Below, piece by piece: positions 6,092-15,447 of a stretch of 20,790 nt of DNA; position 1 is the first letter of the stretch; the number at the start of each line of letters is the position of its first letter. The stretch comes from Desulfobacteraceae bacterium (GTDB lineage Bacteria; Desulfobacterota; Desulfobacteria; Desulfobacterales; Desulfosarcinaceae): positions 1 through 20,790 of the forward strand of contig JALVQM010000029.1 of the NCBI GenBank assembly GCA_027025615.1, written 5' to 3'. The notes below the pieces were generated by a model. It was not told the DNA's origin. It searched no databases and worked only from the letters and a program-made list of their open reading frames with translations. The position numbers were made by a program, and so were the translations under genes.

Positions 6092-8962
6092 GTGGGTGTT
6101 CTTAGAAGCAGATTTTTTGCTCTGGCTGTTTTGTGTATGGGAACAATCGGACTGGTCACAGGCTGTTGGGTTGCAACCCAGAACAGCTCGACAAGTAGTT
6201 CGTGGCTGAGCTGGCCTTATGGCGTCAGCGATCTTACACCTGATCCGGTAATCAGGTTTGGCAGTTTACCAAACGGTTTCCGCTACATACTAGCAGCCAA
6301 CAGGCATCCCCGCCAGAGAGTAAGCATGCATTTGTATGTGGCGGCCGGATCCCTCAACGAAAGCGATCGGCAGCAAGGACTGGCCCATTTGCTGGAACAC
6401 ATGATGTTCAACGGCACAAAAAATTTCCCGCCAGGTAAAATGGTGGAATTTTTTCAAAGAATTGGAATGCAGTTCGGGCCCGACGCCAATGCTCATACCG
6501 GTTTTGATCGAACTGTCTATGATCTTCTGCTGCCGAAAGGAGACCGTCGAAGTATCACCGAAGGCCTTATGGTTTTGCGTGATTATGCAGACGGGGCTCT
6601 GTTGCTTGAAGACGAAATAAGAAAAGAAAGCAAGGTCGTATTGGCAGAGATGCGTACCCGCGATTCTGCAGGTTACAGGACATTCAAAGCAAAATTGGCT
6701 TTTGAGTTTCCGGACTGCCTGGTTTCACGCCGTCTGCCCATTGGCCGGAAAGATATACTGAAAGAGGCAAACAGGGACCTGCTCAAAGATTTTTATGATA
6801 CATGGTACAGGCCTGAAAACATGGTCCTTATCGGGGTAGGCGACTTTGATGTTGCGGAGGTTGAAAAGCTCGTCAAAGATTATTTTTCATCCATGACTCA
6901 CCGGGCAGAAGTTCGGACGCTGCCGGAACTTGGTGATGTAGATCATCAGGGCCTGAAAATATTTTACCATTACGAACCTGAGGCCGGAGAGACATCCGTC
7001 AGTATTGAAACAGTTGAAAATGTTCAGGAGACCGGAGACAGCAGGTCTAATAGAAAAGAAGACTTGTTATTTAAAATGGCTGCCTGGATTATTGACAGGC
7101 GTTTGGAGGATAAACTCAGCTCTGCTGGAGCTGATTATACCGAAGCATGGACAGGCAGTTATACTTTCCTGAACAAATACCGTATGGCCGAAATCGGCGC
7201 ACAATGTGACCCTGTAAAATGGAAGCAGGTCTTGGCCGATCTGGAGGAAACCTTAAGATCAGCCATTGTCCTGGGGGTATCGAACAGTGAGCTGGAAAGA
7301 GCCAAAAGACAATGGCAGGCCGAATTAGACGAAGCCGTCAAGCAGTCTTCCACCAGGACAAGTCGAAAGTGGGCCCGGGAAATACTGAGTGCTGTCGGCA
7401 AAGGCCGGGTTATCCTGTCGCCTGTCCAGCGGAGGGACCTGTTGGCGCCTATTGTTGCCGGGACCGGAGTTGAAGATATCAACAGGGCCCTGCAAAGAAT
7501 GTGGGGGGCCAAGCACCGGTTGGTTGCCGTTACCGGAAATCTTGACCTGGGGGACAAGCAGAATGCCGACAAACTGATAGCTGCAGCCTGGCAGGAAAGT
7601 ATCCAGAAGCCGGTCACACCTGTCAAACAGCAGATGGAGGCAAAATTTCCTTATCTGAAAGCTGCCCGGCCTGCTTCGGTGGTTTCCAGGCAGGTTGTTC
7701 AGGACCTGGATCTTGTTCAGATCAAATTGTCAAATGGGATCAGGCTTAACTTGAAGCATACTGATTATGAGGCTGACAAGGTTACCATAAATATTGCTTT
7801 TGGAAATGGCAAAGCAGGAGAACCTTCAGATCACCCGGGACTTTCCCTGCTGGCCGAAGAGGTAATCAATGAATCTGGCTTTGGTTCCATGGACAAACAA
7901 GCCCTTGCAAGGGCATTGGCCGGTAAAAACGCTGATTTCAGTTTTTCGGTAAAAGAAGATTATTTTCTGGTTTCCGGTCAAGCTTCAAAAACTGACGCCG
8001 AGCTGTTATGTCAGCTTTTGTATACTTTTTTCAAAGATCCAGGTATGCGCCAGCGAGCCTTCGATTTGGCTATGGAGCGCTTCAGGTTGAGATACCAAAG
8101 GCTGGCAACCAAGCCGGAAGGTATGCTGATGCTAAAAGGCAGGAGGTTTTTAGCAGGAGGCGACTATCGTTTCGGTTGGCCACCCTGGGAACAGTTCAAG
8201 CGTCTGGAACTGGAAGATCTTCAAAAATGGCTGAATCCCGCCATCAAGAAGCAATCCCTGGAAGTCTCAATGGTTGGAGATATGTCAACGGAGAATATGG
8301 CCCGGCTTGCCCGAACCTATTTCGGTGCACTTGGTTCCAGAAGTTCCATAGTAAAGCCGACTTCAGAAAAGGGTCCGATGTTTCCATCAGGCAAAAAGAT
8401 GACTGTCAGGGTTGCAAGCCGGATTCCCAAGGCCCTGCTGGTTATCGCCTATCCGACCGAGGATTTCTGGAAAATCAGTCGTACAAGAAGACTGTCTCTG
8501 CTGGCGGAAGTTTTTTCGGAACGTTTGAGGGTCAGGATAAGGGAACAGCTCGGTGTTTCGTATTCTCCGGTGGCCTTCAATAGATCATTCAGGGCTTATA
8601 CCGGTTACGGGTTGCTTCAGGTTTTTATCCATATTGCTCCTGAAAAAGCGCAACAGGTAGTTTCAGCGGTAAGGAAGATAGCCCATGACCTGAAAGCCCA
8701 TGGGGTTTCAGAAGACGAACTTTTAAGGGTCAAAAACCCGATTCTGACCAGCATCAAGGACATGCGCCAGACAAATTCATATTGGTTGGATTCGGTCCTG
8801 ACCGGATGCAGCCGTTATCCACAGCAGCTGGACTGGAGCCGTACCATAGAGGCTGATTATGCCTCGATTACCGGGGATGATATAAAAAATCTGGCTGGAC
8901 GCTACCTTGACAATACTAAGGCCGCTGTATTTTTAGCCGTTCCGCAAAAGAAAGATTCTTGA
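6092..8962 (+). CDS. M16-family zinc metalloprotease, PqqL-like lipoprotein
   Basis: A 956-residue insulinase/pitrilysin-type protease. The N-terminus is a lipoprotein signal: basic start, hydrophobic run and lipobox LVTGC with Cys25 as the lipidated residue. The inverted zinc motif HLLEH lies at 99-103 and the third ligand is probably Glu179 in ESKVVLAEMRTR, 76 residues later, as usual for M16. Two tandem M16 units are visible, the second (from about residue 540) without the HxxEH motif and so structural. Length and order match E. coli PqqL, a periplasmic protease of about 930 residues. The GTG start is favoured by GGAGGG at 6078-6083 with 8-bp spacing and by the intact signal sequence. It stands alone on the plus strand and converges on the transporter operon with 39 bp between stops. 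Substrate unknown. Confidence 0.92.
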   Translation: MGVLRSRFFALAVLCMGTIGLVTGCWVATQNSSTSSSWLSWPYGVSDLTPDPVIRFGSLPNGFRYILAANRHPRQRVSMHLYVAAGSLNESDRQQGLAHLLEHMMFNGTKNFPPGKMVEFFQRIGMQFGPDANAHTGFDRTVYDLLLPKGDRRSITEGLMVLRDYADGALLLEDEIRKESKVVLAEMRTRDSAGYRTFKAKLAFEFPDCLVSRRLPIGRKDILKEANRDLLKDFYDTWYRPENMVLIGVGDFDVAEVEKLVKDYFSSMTHRAEVRTLPELGDVDHQGLKIFYHYEPEAGETSVSIETVENVQETGDSRSNRKEDLLFKMAAWIIDRRLEDKLSSAGADYTEAWTGSYTFLNKYRMAEIGAQCDPVKWKQVLADLEETLRSAIVLGVSNSELERAKRQWQAELDEAVKQSSTRTSRKWAREILSAVGKGRVILSPVQRRDLLAPIVAGTGVEDINRALQRMWGAKHRLVAVTGNLDLGDKQNADKLIAAAWQESIQKPVTPVKQQMEAKFPYLKAARPASVVSRQVVQDLDLVQIKLSNGIRLNLKHTDYEADKVTINIAFGNGKAGEPSDHPGLSLLAEEVINESGFGSMDKQALARALAGKNADFSFSVKEDYFLVSGQASKTDAELLCQLLYTFFKDPGMRQRAFDLAMERFRLRYQRLATKPEGMLMLKGRRFLAGGDYRFGWPPWEQFKRLELEDLQKWLNPAIKKQSLEVSMVGDMSTENMARLARTYFGALGSRSSIVKPTSEKGPMFPSGKKMTVRVASRIPKALLVIAYPTEDFWKISRTRRLSLLAEVFSERLRVRIREQLGVSYSPVAFNRSFRAYTGYGLLQVFIHIAPEKAQQVVSAVRKIAHDLKAHGVSEDELLRVKNPILTSIKDMRQTNSYWLDSVLTGCSRYPQQLDWSRTIEADYASITGDDIKNLAGRYLDNTKAAVFLAVPQKKDS

Positions 8963-9001
8963 GCCTGACGGGGCTGAACAGAATATTTATTTATCATCAA
9001 G

Positions 9002-10051
9002 TTATGATGACGGAGTTTCAAAGAGCTGATCATAATCGGTAATAAAACTTTCAAATTGCCACTTTTCAACTCCAAAACTCCAAAGATCCGGGTCGGCAAG
9101 GCGTGCACAGCCACCCGGGCCTTTGGTGCCGGCTTCGGCCTGAGACGATTGTGGCGGCTCTTTTTTAAGCAGCAGTTGATAAAGATCGGCTTTTTGGGTC
9201 GGCAGCAGGAAAACCGTATAGCTGCTCCCGTTGCGCAGATAATAGACAAGATGCGGAAACTTATTAGATCCGGTGGGAGCAGGACCGATAACATCAGAGA
9301 TTTTGAGTGGATTGATTGCATCCAGAATTTGATCGATTTTAGGCTGGGAGACCATGCGGTCGTCGGGCACATTTGCCAACCGGGCCGTTTTTTTGTCATC
9401 TGGATGATCGATGCGGTATACCATTTTTCCGTTGGCATCGAAGCATTCAACTTTACTGATCTGGTCCGGATTTACACTTAAAAGATCGTCCTGGATCCAG
9501 TACTCTGGCCCGGCATTAAGGAATCGGAAAGATTCATCCACTAGGTAGACTGTTTTACTATTGCTGAAACGTATGAATTGCCCCCCGCCGCCTGATGCTG
9601 TTTGGCGTTGTTTTCCGATTACAAGGTCGGCCAGGGTCAGATCTCCTTTGTCCTGCATAACTATATGTATGCCATTCCAGGTTTTGGTTTCCGGTGGCCC
9701 ATCCAGCTTGAGTCTTTCAAGGGTATCTTTGTCAGCCGAAAAAGAGAATCCAACTTTAAGGCGGTTTATCTTTTTGAGCAATTTTGTAATGCGTTCAAAA
9801 TCGGCACAGTATTCATAGCGGTCTTGTACTTGCCAGCGTTCAGGTCCCCTGTGCAGCCGACAAGATTTTGATCCGCTCTCCAGAGTTATTTGAGTCACCT
9901 GGTTAAGGGGTAGATCTTTTTCCCACAACCTGGAGCCTATCATTTGGCCTGATGGACCGGAAATGGAAAACAAGTTGCCCTGGAGAAAAACCATGACAAC
10001 CAGGCAGGCAACTGCGACTGTTAAGACAACAATCCGTTTATCAATATTCAT
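9002..10051 (-). CDS. DUF4340 domain protein of a GldG-type ABC transporter cluster
   Basis: A 349-residue protein with one N-terminal membrane helix (about residues 5-25) and a large extracytoplasmic part containing repeated DUF4340-like units, such as WQVQDRYEYCADFERITKLL, DLVIGKQRQ, TVYLVD and WRVQD-like strands. It is the last gene of the operon and starts as TGAAATG just after the GldG-type gene, so translation is probably coupled. I prefer the ATG at 10051: an upstream in-frame ATG at 10111 would overlap the previous gene by 59 bp and places extra charged residues before the membrane helix. DUF4340 proteins nearly always sit beside GldG-type genes; their biochemical role is not known. 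It probably forms part of the transporter or of a surface-polymer machine. Confidence 0.8.
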   Translation of the reverse strand: MNIDKRIVVLTVAVACLVVMVFLQGNLFSISGPSGQMIGSRLWEKDLPLNQVTQITLESGSKSCRLHRGPERWQVQDRYEYCADFERITKLLKKINRLKVGFSFSADKDTLERLKLDGPPETKTWNGIHIVMQDKGDLTLADLVIGKQRQTASGGGGQFIRFSNSKTVYLVDESFRFLNAGPEYWIQDDLLSVNPDQISKVECFDANGKMVYRIDHPDDKKTARLANVPDDRMVSQPKIDQILDAINPLKISDVIGPAPTGSNKFPHLVYYLRNGSSYTVFLLPTQKADLYQLLLKKEPPQSSQAEAGTKGPGGCARLADPDLWSFGVEKWQFESFITDYDQLFETPSS

Positions 10052-10052
10052 T

Positions 10053-11885
10053 TCAGCGACTTTTCCGTTGTGCTTTTCGGGTTTTATAAAGACTGTAGCC
10101 AATTCCTCCAAAGGCTACTAAAAACGGCATCAATAGCAGGTTGATCAATTTCACCACCCGGCCCAGGTTGTCAATATCGGCCCGCAGGTTACGCCGGACA
10201 ATCTTTAGTTCCTTGGTTATGCGTTGTTTTTCTTCCTGGAAGCGACGGATTTCTTCCTGCTGAGCCTCGCTGATTATGGTTTGCTGGGCCAGATCCTTTT
10301 GGCGTTCCAGTTGTTGGAGTTTGCGGTTTGCCTCCTCTGCTGCCCGGGCAAGCTCCTGCTCCCTCGAAAGCCATTTTTGTCGAGCACGCTTGGCCAGTTC
10401 CTCCACGGTGGTGAAAGGCCTTTCAAAACGACCCCGCGAACGGATGGCAATCAAGTCCTGGCTGCCTGTCAGCATCTCGCAGGTGTTGAGCAGGAAATTG
10501 AGGTTGTCGTTAAAAGCCTGGGTGATTGTATAGCCCATGAAATCCTGCTGGCTGACGTAATAACCGTCGTAGAGCATATCAGCATCGGCAACAAGAACCA
10601 TTGTGGTTGGTTTTTGTCCCCGGATGTCAGGGGCGCCGGAAATTTTGGCAGGAGGCAGCAAACCGTTAATCTTGACCGCCAGTATATAAGTTTTATTGGT
10701 CAACTTGATATCTTTGAGCAGGGTCTCGGCATCGAACCCATATTTGAATCCTTCAACCTTGGCAGAGGATTTTCCTGAGTGAATCAGGACAGTGGATTGC
10801 AGGCTGCTTTTTTTGTCCAAGTCAAATGACCCAGCCACCGGCAACAGCATTTCTTCCAGTTGGGCCATTATCGGTTCATCCTTGTTGAATGCTTCAGCGT
10901 TTGCTGTAATCCAGAGTGGATTGGATTCACTTTTTGTATTTGAAACCCGAACATTGGTTGGGTGGTCCAGGTCGGCTACTATTTTTTTATTATCAAACTT
11001 TATACCCCAGGATTTAAGCAACCAGCCCGGATCAGAGGCAGCCATCGAAGTCTGGGGATTATCCAGGAGGCAGACCGGATCCAGAAAAGCCAGAATACGT
11101 CCTCCCTTGTGTGCGTACCGGTCTATTGCCTTGAGTAGTTTTTGGTCGAGTCCCTTGGGGTGATAGAGCATCAGCAAGTCGATGTTGGCAGGCAACTCCT
11201 TCGCATTGGGTTCGATCTTGACAACGTTATAAAGTTTGCGCAGTTCTTTAATAAACATCCATGGCTGGCGTAAACGCGGAGGAGCGCCAAAGCCGGTTGG
11301 AGGACTCCCGAAAACCGGTAAGGCACTTAAAATTGCGATGGTTTTCTGTTCCGGACTTTGGATTTTGGAAATAATCCGGGTAATATCATATTCCAGCTGA
11401 GATTCCCTGTTTGGGTCAAGGAAGGCAATGGTTTCTTCCTGGTCGGCGGCCAAAGCAGTCAAACCGAAATATGCCCGCTGTCCGCCGGGCAGATTGAAAC
11501 CTTCTATTCCGAACCGTTCGGCCCATTCTTCTACGTCTGAGTCAGGCCTGGGATCGTAGATTTCTACTGAAATTTTTCCGGAACCGGATTTTTGATATTC
11601 GTACAACATGTCGATGACCCGGCGGGCATAATTTTTAAGGTGCAATGGCAGCTGGATGACATGGCTGCTGTAAAAAAGCCGCAAGGTCACCGGTCGACGG
11701 ATGTCTTTTAAAATATTCAATGTGCCTTCTGAAAAAGAGTATATCCGGTCGGCGGTGACATCCCAACGCAGGTTGACCGGGATTGCCAGGATATTTATCA
11801 GCACTACAAGTGCGACAACCAGTACAGCTTCAACTGCTTTTTTGATAGCCGGTGATCCCGAATCGGCATATTTATTACTGGTCAT
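10053..11885 (-). CDS. GldG-type ABC transporter auxiliary protein
   Basis: A 610-residue protein of the GldG / ABC_transp_aux (DUF7088 plus Pfam 09822) type. A membrane helix near residues 17-38 is followed by an extracytoplasmic domain with YSFSEGTLNILKDI, VEIYDPRPDSDVEEWAERFGI, KTIAILSALPVFG, LLMLYHPKGLDQKLLKAIDR and ILAFLDPVCLL. Toward the end, FLLNTCEMLTGS is followed by a long Gln/Glu/Lys-rich coiled coil (about 495-565) and a second membrane helix (about 578-598) with a basic tail. This layout matches GldG, a partner of the GldA-GldF ABC system linked to gliding and secretion in Bacteroidota; homologues also occur in many non-gliding bacteria. The start is supported by GGAG five bases before the ATG. 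It lies 96 bp downstream of the permease gene. Confidence 0.88.
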   Translation of the reverse strand: MTSNKYADSGSPAIKKAVEAVLVVALVVLINILAIPVNLRWDVTADRIYSFSEGTLNILKDIRRPVTLRLFYSSHVIQLPLHLKNYARRVIDMLYEYQKSGSGKISVEIYDPRPDSDVEEWAERFGIEGFNLPGGQRAYFGLTALAADQEETIAFLDPNRESQLEYDITRIISKIQSPEQKTIAILSALPVFGSPPTGFGAPPRLRQPWMFIKELRKLYNVVKIEPNAKELPANIDLLMLYHPKGLDQKLLKAIDRYAHKGGRILAFLDPVCLLDNPQTSMAASDPGWLLKSWGIKFDNKKIVADLDHPTNVRVSNTKSESNPLWITANAEAFNKDEPIMAQLEEMLLPVAGSFDLDKKSSLQSTVLIHSGKSSAKVEGFKYGFDAETLLKDIKLTNKTYILAVKINGLLPPAKISGAPDIRGQKPTTMVLVADADMLYDGYYVSQQDFMGYTITQAFNDNLNFLLNTCEMLTGSQDLIAIRSRGRFERPFTTVEELAKRARQKWLSREQELARAAEEANRKLQQLERQKDLAQQTIISEAQQEEIRRFQEEKQRITKELKIVRRNLRADIDNLGRVVKLINLLLMPFLVAFGGIGYSLYKTRKAQRKSR

Positions 11886-11981
11886 TGTTTCTCCGCTTGC
11901 TTATCTTTGAATGGCTGGCCCAAAGCCAAAATTCAGATGTTTGATTCGATGCCCGATAAAATGGGGGCTGTTTTCCAGAAT

Positions 11982-12731
11982 TTAATGTTGCCGTTGCCAT
12001 TCCAACAGCAGACCGTTGAAATAAAGGCTGAGGAACATGAAAGAGACAAAGTAGAGCATGTCCCGCAAATCAACAACACCCCGCGACACAGCAGCGAAGT
12101 GGGATATGAAGCTGATTTTTTCAAGCAGCTTTACAAACCACAGAGGTGTCCATCCCGCCAGCATATTTATAGTGGGAGGGTAACCGGCAAGGATGAAAAA
12201 CAGGCAGATAACCACTGCAATGATAAAACTGATCACCTGGTTGCCGGTCATGGCCGAGGTGGCCACACCTATTCCCAGAAAAGCCCCGGCCATCAGGAAA
12301 CTGCCCAGGTAACCACAGGCGATTGCTCCAAGGTCGGGCTCTCCAAGGTAAGCCACCGTGCATACCATGGGGAAGGTCAATGCCAGGGCCATCCCGATAA
12401 ACAGCCAGGCGGCCAGGAACTTGCCTAAAATAACCTGGCCTGGTTTCAGGGGCAAAGTCAGGACTATTTCAATAGTTCCCAACCGTTTTTCCTCGGACCA
12501 CAGGCGCATGGCAATGGCAGGGACCAGCAAAATATAAATCCACGGATGCCATTGGAAAAAGGATCTCAGATCGGCCTGACCGGCCTCGAACCAGTTGCTG
12601 ACGTAGAAGGTGAAAAAGCCTGCCATCAGCAGGAATATTACAATGAACACGTAGGCCACAGCCGAATTGAAATACGAAAACAGCTCGCGCTTGGCCACAG
12701 CCCTGACTGCCTTGAAAGATGTTGTTTTCAT
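11982..12731 (-). CDS. ABC-2 type permease, GldF-like
   Basis: A 249-residue membrane protein with six predicted helices, of the ABC-2 family. Telling features are the amphipathic KRELFSYFNSAVAYVF entrance, the segment RLWSEEKRLGTIEIVLTLP between helices 2 and 3 that contacts the ATPase (typical of GldF and NosY permeases), and the final long helix pair. It works with the ATPase encoded 55 bp upstream. I prefer the ATG at 12731 over the in-frame TTG at 12737; neither has a strong ribosome site. The substrate cannot be read from the sequence. Confidence 0.88.
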   Translation of the reverse strand: MKTTSFKAVRAVAKRELFSYFNSAVAYVFIVIFLLMAGFFTFYVSNWFEAGQADLRSFFQWHPWIYILLVPAIAMRLWSEEKRLGTIEIVLTLPLKPGQVILGKFLAAWLFIGMALALTFPMVCTVAYLGEPDLGAIACGYLGSFLMAGAFLGIGVATSAMTGNQVISFIIAVVICLFFILAGYPPTINMLAGWTPLWFVKLLEKISFISHFAAVSRGVVDLRDMLYFVSFMFLSLYFNGLLLEWQRQH

Positions 12732-12786
12732 TGTCAACCAATCCGTTTGAATTGTTAAACAGCCTGTTTATAAAACAACATAGCCT

Positions 12787-13722
12787 TTATCCCGTAGTTA
12801 AACTGCGAAATACCTCTTCCAGCCTTCCCCGGTCGATGAAAAAGGAAAGCAGGTCGCTTTCACCTTCAACTTGGGAGAGAATATTTGCGGCCAGGGCAGG
12901 TGCCTTGTGTTCTTCCGGTATCAACCTGACAGTTGTTTCAGAGGTTGTCTGACTGATGATTTCAACCTCCTTAACTCCGTCAAGTGCTTCGAACCTGCGT
13001 TGCAGCTCAGAGGAAAACCGGTTTTTGAACACCATTGTGACTGCCCCGTAAGATTTCGAACGACGTCGCAGACCTTCAGGTGTATCGTCGGCGATCAGCT
13101 CGCCTTTGTTAATAATAATGGCCCGGTCACAGACAGCTTCGGCTTCCTCAAGGATATGAGTCGACAGCAGGATTGCTTTCTGACTGCTCATTTGGCGTAT
13201 CATTTCGCGTACTTCATGTTTCTGATTGGGGTCCAGGCCGTCTGTCGGTTCGTCCAGTACCAGGTACGGGGGATCGTGCAGGATACTCTGGGCAAAGCAA
13301 ACCCTCTGCTTGAAGCCCTTCGAAAGTGTATTGATGGACTGGTGGACAACCGTTGAGAGAAAGCACTTGTCAATTGCCTTATTTACCATTAGTTTTTTGA
13401 GGCTTTTTGTATGACCTCTGGCCTCGGCACAAAAATTTAGAAATCCCTCAACTGTCATATCGGGGTAAACCGGAGCGTTTTCAGGTAAATAGCCGACCAG
13501 GCTTCTGGCTCCAACAGGATTGTCGGCCATCGACAGGCCTCCGATTTTAACCGTTCCCATACTTGGCGGAATAAACCCGGTGAGCATTCGCATGGTTGTG
13601 GATTTGCCGGCACCATTAGGGCCGAGAAATCCGAGTACTTCACCGCGGTTTACACGAAAAGAGATATTATCAACGGCTTTTTGGCGGCCGAATATTTTAG
13701 TCAGGTTTTCTGCCTCAATCAT
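12787..13722 (-). CDS. ABC transporter ATP-binding protein, GldA-like
   Basis: A 311-residue ATPase and first gene of the four-gene transporter operon. Walker A GPNGAGKST is at 34-42, the Q-loop lies near LPENAP (79-84), the signature is LSKGFKQR (133-140), Walker B YLVLDEP is at 153-159 and the H-loop histidine is His189 in STHILEE. The variant signature and the roughly 90-residue C-terminal domain (ALDGVKEVEI, then LIPEEH and GRLEEVFRSLT) are characteristic of the GldA/CcmA-like ABC-2 exporters. The frame stays open for 55 codons upstream to 13887, but the ATG at 13722 has a very good GGGAGG seven bases before it and starts exactly at the family N-terminus (MIEAENLTKIFG). Confidence 0.92.
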   Translation of the reverse strand: MIEAENLTKIFGRQKAVDNISFRVNRGEVLGFLGPNGAGKSTTMRMLTGFIPPSMGTVKIGGLSMADNPVGARSLVGYLPENAPVYPDMTVEGFLNFCAEARGHTKSLKKLMVNKAIDKCFLSTVVHQSINTLSKGFKQRVCFAQSILHDPPYLVLDEPTDGLDPNQKHEVREMIRQMSSQKAILLSTHILEEAEAVCDRAIIINKGELIADDTPEGLRRRSKSYGAVTMVFKNRFSSELQRRFEALDGVKEVEIISQTTSETTVRLIPEEHKAPALAANILSQVEGESDLLSFFIDRGRLEEVFRSLTTG

Positions 13723-13974
13723 GTTGATGCCTCCCAGACTGAAAAGCGGGTCGGTAAAAAAAACCGGTATGCTGCAAACTCGAACCGGAGATCGAGAAAA
13801 GTACAATTCAGGCAAGATGTCAAGATTGTTAGTTTTGCGACTGTCATTTTCCGTCCTGCCCGGGTGGACTCCGAGTTGGTATGGCACAGTATAAATCTGG
13901 CCCTATCTATTGAACATGAAACCTGATTCTGTTATGAAACTGAATTCCGGATACCTGAAAGGATATTTACCCGA
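13723..13974. other. Divergent intergenic region between the transporter operon and resB
   Basis: These 252 bp must hold promoters for both directions. The plus-strand frame open across 13681-13926 and the minus-strand extension to 13887 have no recognisable domain and I regard both as non-coding. For resB I see TGGACT and TATAAA at 13866-13895 (listed separately). I see no convincing promoter for the leftward operon. Confidence 0.5.
13866..13895 (+). promoter_or_regulatory. Candidate sigma-70 promoter for resB-ccsA
   Basis: TGGACT (13866-13871, four of six consensus matches) and TATAAA (13890-13895, five of six) are 18 bp apart. The -10 ends about 80 bp before the resB ATG. Pattern match only. 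Confidence 0.35.
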
Positions 13975-15429
13975 ATGGCTTCTTCGGCTAGAGTGAAAGC
14001 AGATTTTTTAGAAAGCCTGTGGCGCTTTTTTGCATCGGTGAAACTGACCATTGTTTTGCTTATTTCCCTTGCAATCGTTTCCAGTATCGGTACATTCATT
14101 CCTCAAAATGCCGGGCCCCAGGAATATTTTCGACACTTTGGGCCTTTTTGGTACCAGATGTTCAGTATTCTGGACATTTTCGATATGTACCATGCCTGGT
14201 GGTTCCAGCTTTTGATTCTGACTTTGGCCCTGAATATAATAGTCTGTTCGATTGAACGCCTGTCAAAAACTTGGAAGATAATATTCAATCCCAATCCAAA
14301 ACTTGACCCCCAAAGGATATTGAAAAGCAAAAACAGGCAGGAATTTAAACTTGAATCTGACAGCCGGCTGCTAAGGGAAAATGTTGAACGCTTTTTCAAA
14401 AGACGTTTCAAGCGGTTGAGAATAAACAGTCTGGAACAGGGATTTGAGCTTGCGGCTGAAAAGGGGCGATGGACGCGTCTTGGGGTATACGTTGTCCATT
14501 TCAGCGTTGTCTTGTTGCTTGCCGGTGGGTTGATCGGGTCGATTTTCGGTTTTGAGGGCTTCGTAAATATCCCTGAAGGCCAGAGCGCCGATCAAATCCG
14601 TCTGACCAACTCCAATCTTTTCCGCAAATTACCCTTTGCCATAAGGTGTGACGATTTTTCCATCAGTTTCTACGATAACGGGGCCCCCAAGGAATACAGA
14701 TCCAAATTGACTCTCTTAAGCGATGGCAAGGAAATTTTACAGAAAGATATTATCGTCAATGATCCCTTGCGATATAAAGGAATCAATATTTTCCAGGCAA
14801 GCTATGGAAAAACAAAAGTTCCTTTTTCCGACCAGGAGCCGGCACCCGAGGATTTGCCTGCAAAAATCGACCTGGAGATTGCAAGTACAGATTCTTCCAT
14901 GGTGTACCAACACCAGTTGGCCCTGGGGCAGGCCATGGAACTGCCTGAAGGGGGGGGCCATTTTACCCTGGAACAATTCCAACCCCGGGCAAGTTTCGGC
15001 GGGCAGGATATCGGGCCGGCCTTTGTGGCAATTATAAAACAGCCTGACGGTAAACAGACCAGGATACTGCTGCCGGTGAATTTTCCCAGCTTCGACAGGA
15101 TGCGTAAAGGCAAACTTGTTTTCTCAATCGGCCCCCGGACACGTAAAGCTCTGGGTGATTTTAAAAAGACCGAAGAACGTTATTTTACCGGCCTCCAGGT
15201 AACCCGTGATCCAGGAGTGCCGTTGGTTTATACCGGTTTTATTCTGATGATCGCCGGCTGTTTCATAACTTTTTTCCTGTCCCACCAGCAGGTGGCCATA
15301 GAGGTGCGCTTTGGTACCGATGCCAACCGCGTTTTAATGGCCGGAAAGGCCAACAAAAATAAAATGGGTTTCAGAAGGAAAATCGCCTTGCTTGCAGACG
15401 CGCTCAAGGCAAGTGCTGCAAACCGATGA
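13975..15429 (+). CDS. resB: ResB/Ccs1 cytochrome c biogenesis protein (system II)
   Basis: A 484-residue membrane protein. With CcsA it forms the system II haem lyase, which moves haem across the membrane and attaches it to CxxCH motifs of exported apocytochromes. The diagnostic SVKLTIVLLISLAI helix lies at 21-34, followed by SSIGTFIPQNAGPQEYF, a second helix near 75-92, a third near 168-190 carrying His175 (VVHFSVVLL) and a last helix near 415-440 after a large periplasmic domain (DDFSISFYDNGAPKEY, VNDPLRYKGINIFQASYG). The two helix histidine positions are typical for haem handling in this family. The ATG is preceded by AAAGGAT about 11 bp away. ccsA follows after 18 bp, forming a two-gene operon. 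Confidence 0.94.
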   Translation: MASSARVKADFLESLWRFFASVKLTIVLLISLAIVSSIGTFIPQNAGPQEYFRHFGPFWYQMFSILDIFDMYHAWWFQLLILTLALNIIVCSIERLSKTWKIIFNPNPKLDPQRILKSKNRQEFKLESDSRLLRENVERFFKRRFKRLRINSLEQGFELAAEKGRWTRLGVYVVHFSVVLLLAGGLIGSIFGFEGFVNIPEGQSADQIRLTNSNLFRKLPFAIRCDDFSISFYDNGAPKEYRSKLTLLSDGKEILQKDIIVNDPLRYKGINIFQASYGKTKVPFSDQEPAPEDLPAKIDLEIASTDSSMVYQHQLALGQAMELPEGGGHFTLEQFQPRASFGGQDIGPAFVAIIKQPDGKQTRILLPVNFPSFDRMRKGKLVFSIGPRTRKALGDFKKTEERYFTGLQVTRDPGVPLVYTGFILMIAGCFITFFLSHQQVAIEVRFGTDANRVLMAGKANKNKMGFRRKIALLADALKASAANR

Positions 15430-15447
15430 CCCCGGGGAAATGACTTG

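Noticed and set aside
8960..9001. Possible bidirectional terminator between the M16 and DUF4340 genes
   Set aside because: Only 4-5 bp stems (AGCC/GGCT and TCATC/GATGA) without a clean T run; too weak to call.
10052..10111. 20-codon N-terminal extension of the DUF4340 protein
   Set aside because: It overlaps the GldG-type gene; the ATG at 10051 gives a normal membrane-anchor N-terminus and a coupled TGAAATG junction.
13723..13887. 55-codon N-terminal extension of the ABC ATPase frame
   Set aside because: The ATG at 13722 has a very good GGGAGG site and starts at the usual family N-terminus; the extension has no conserved pattern.
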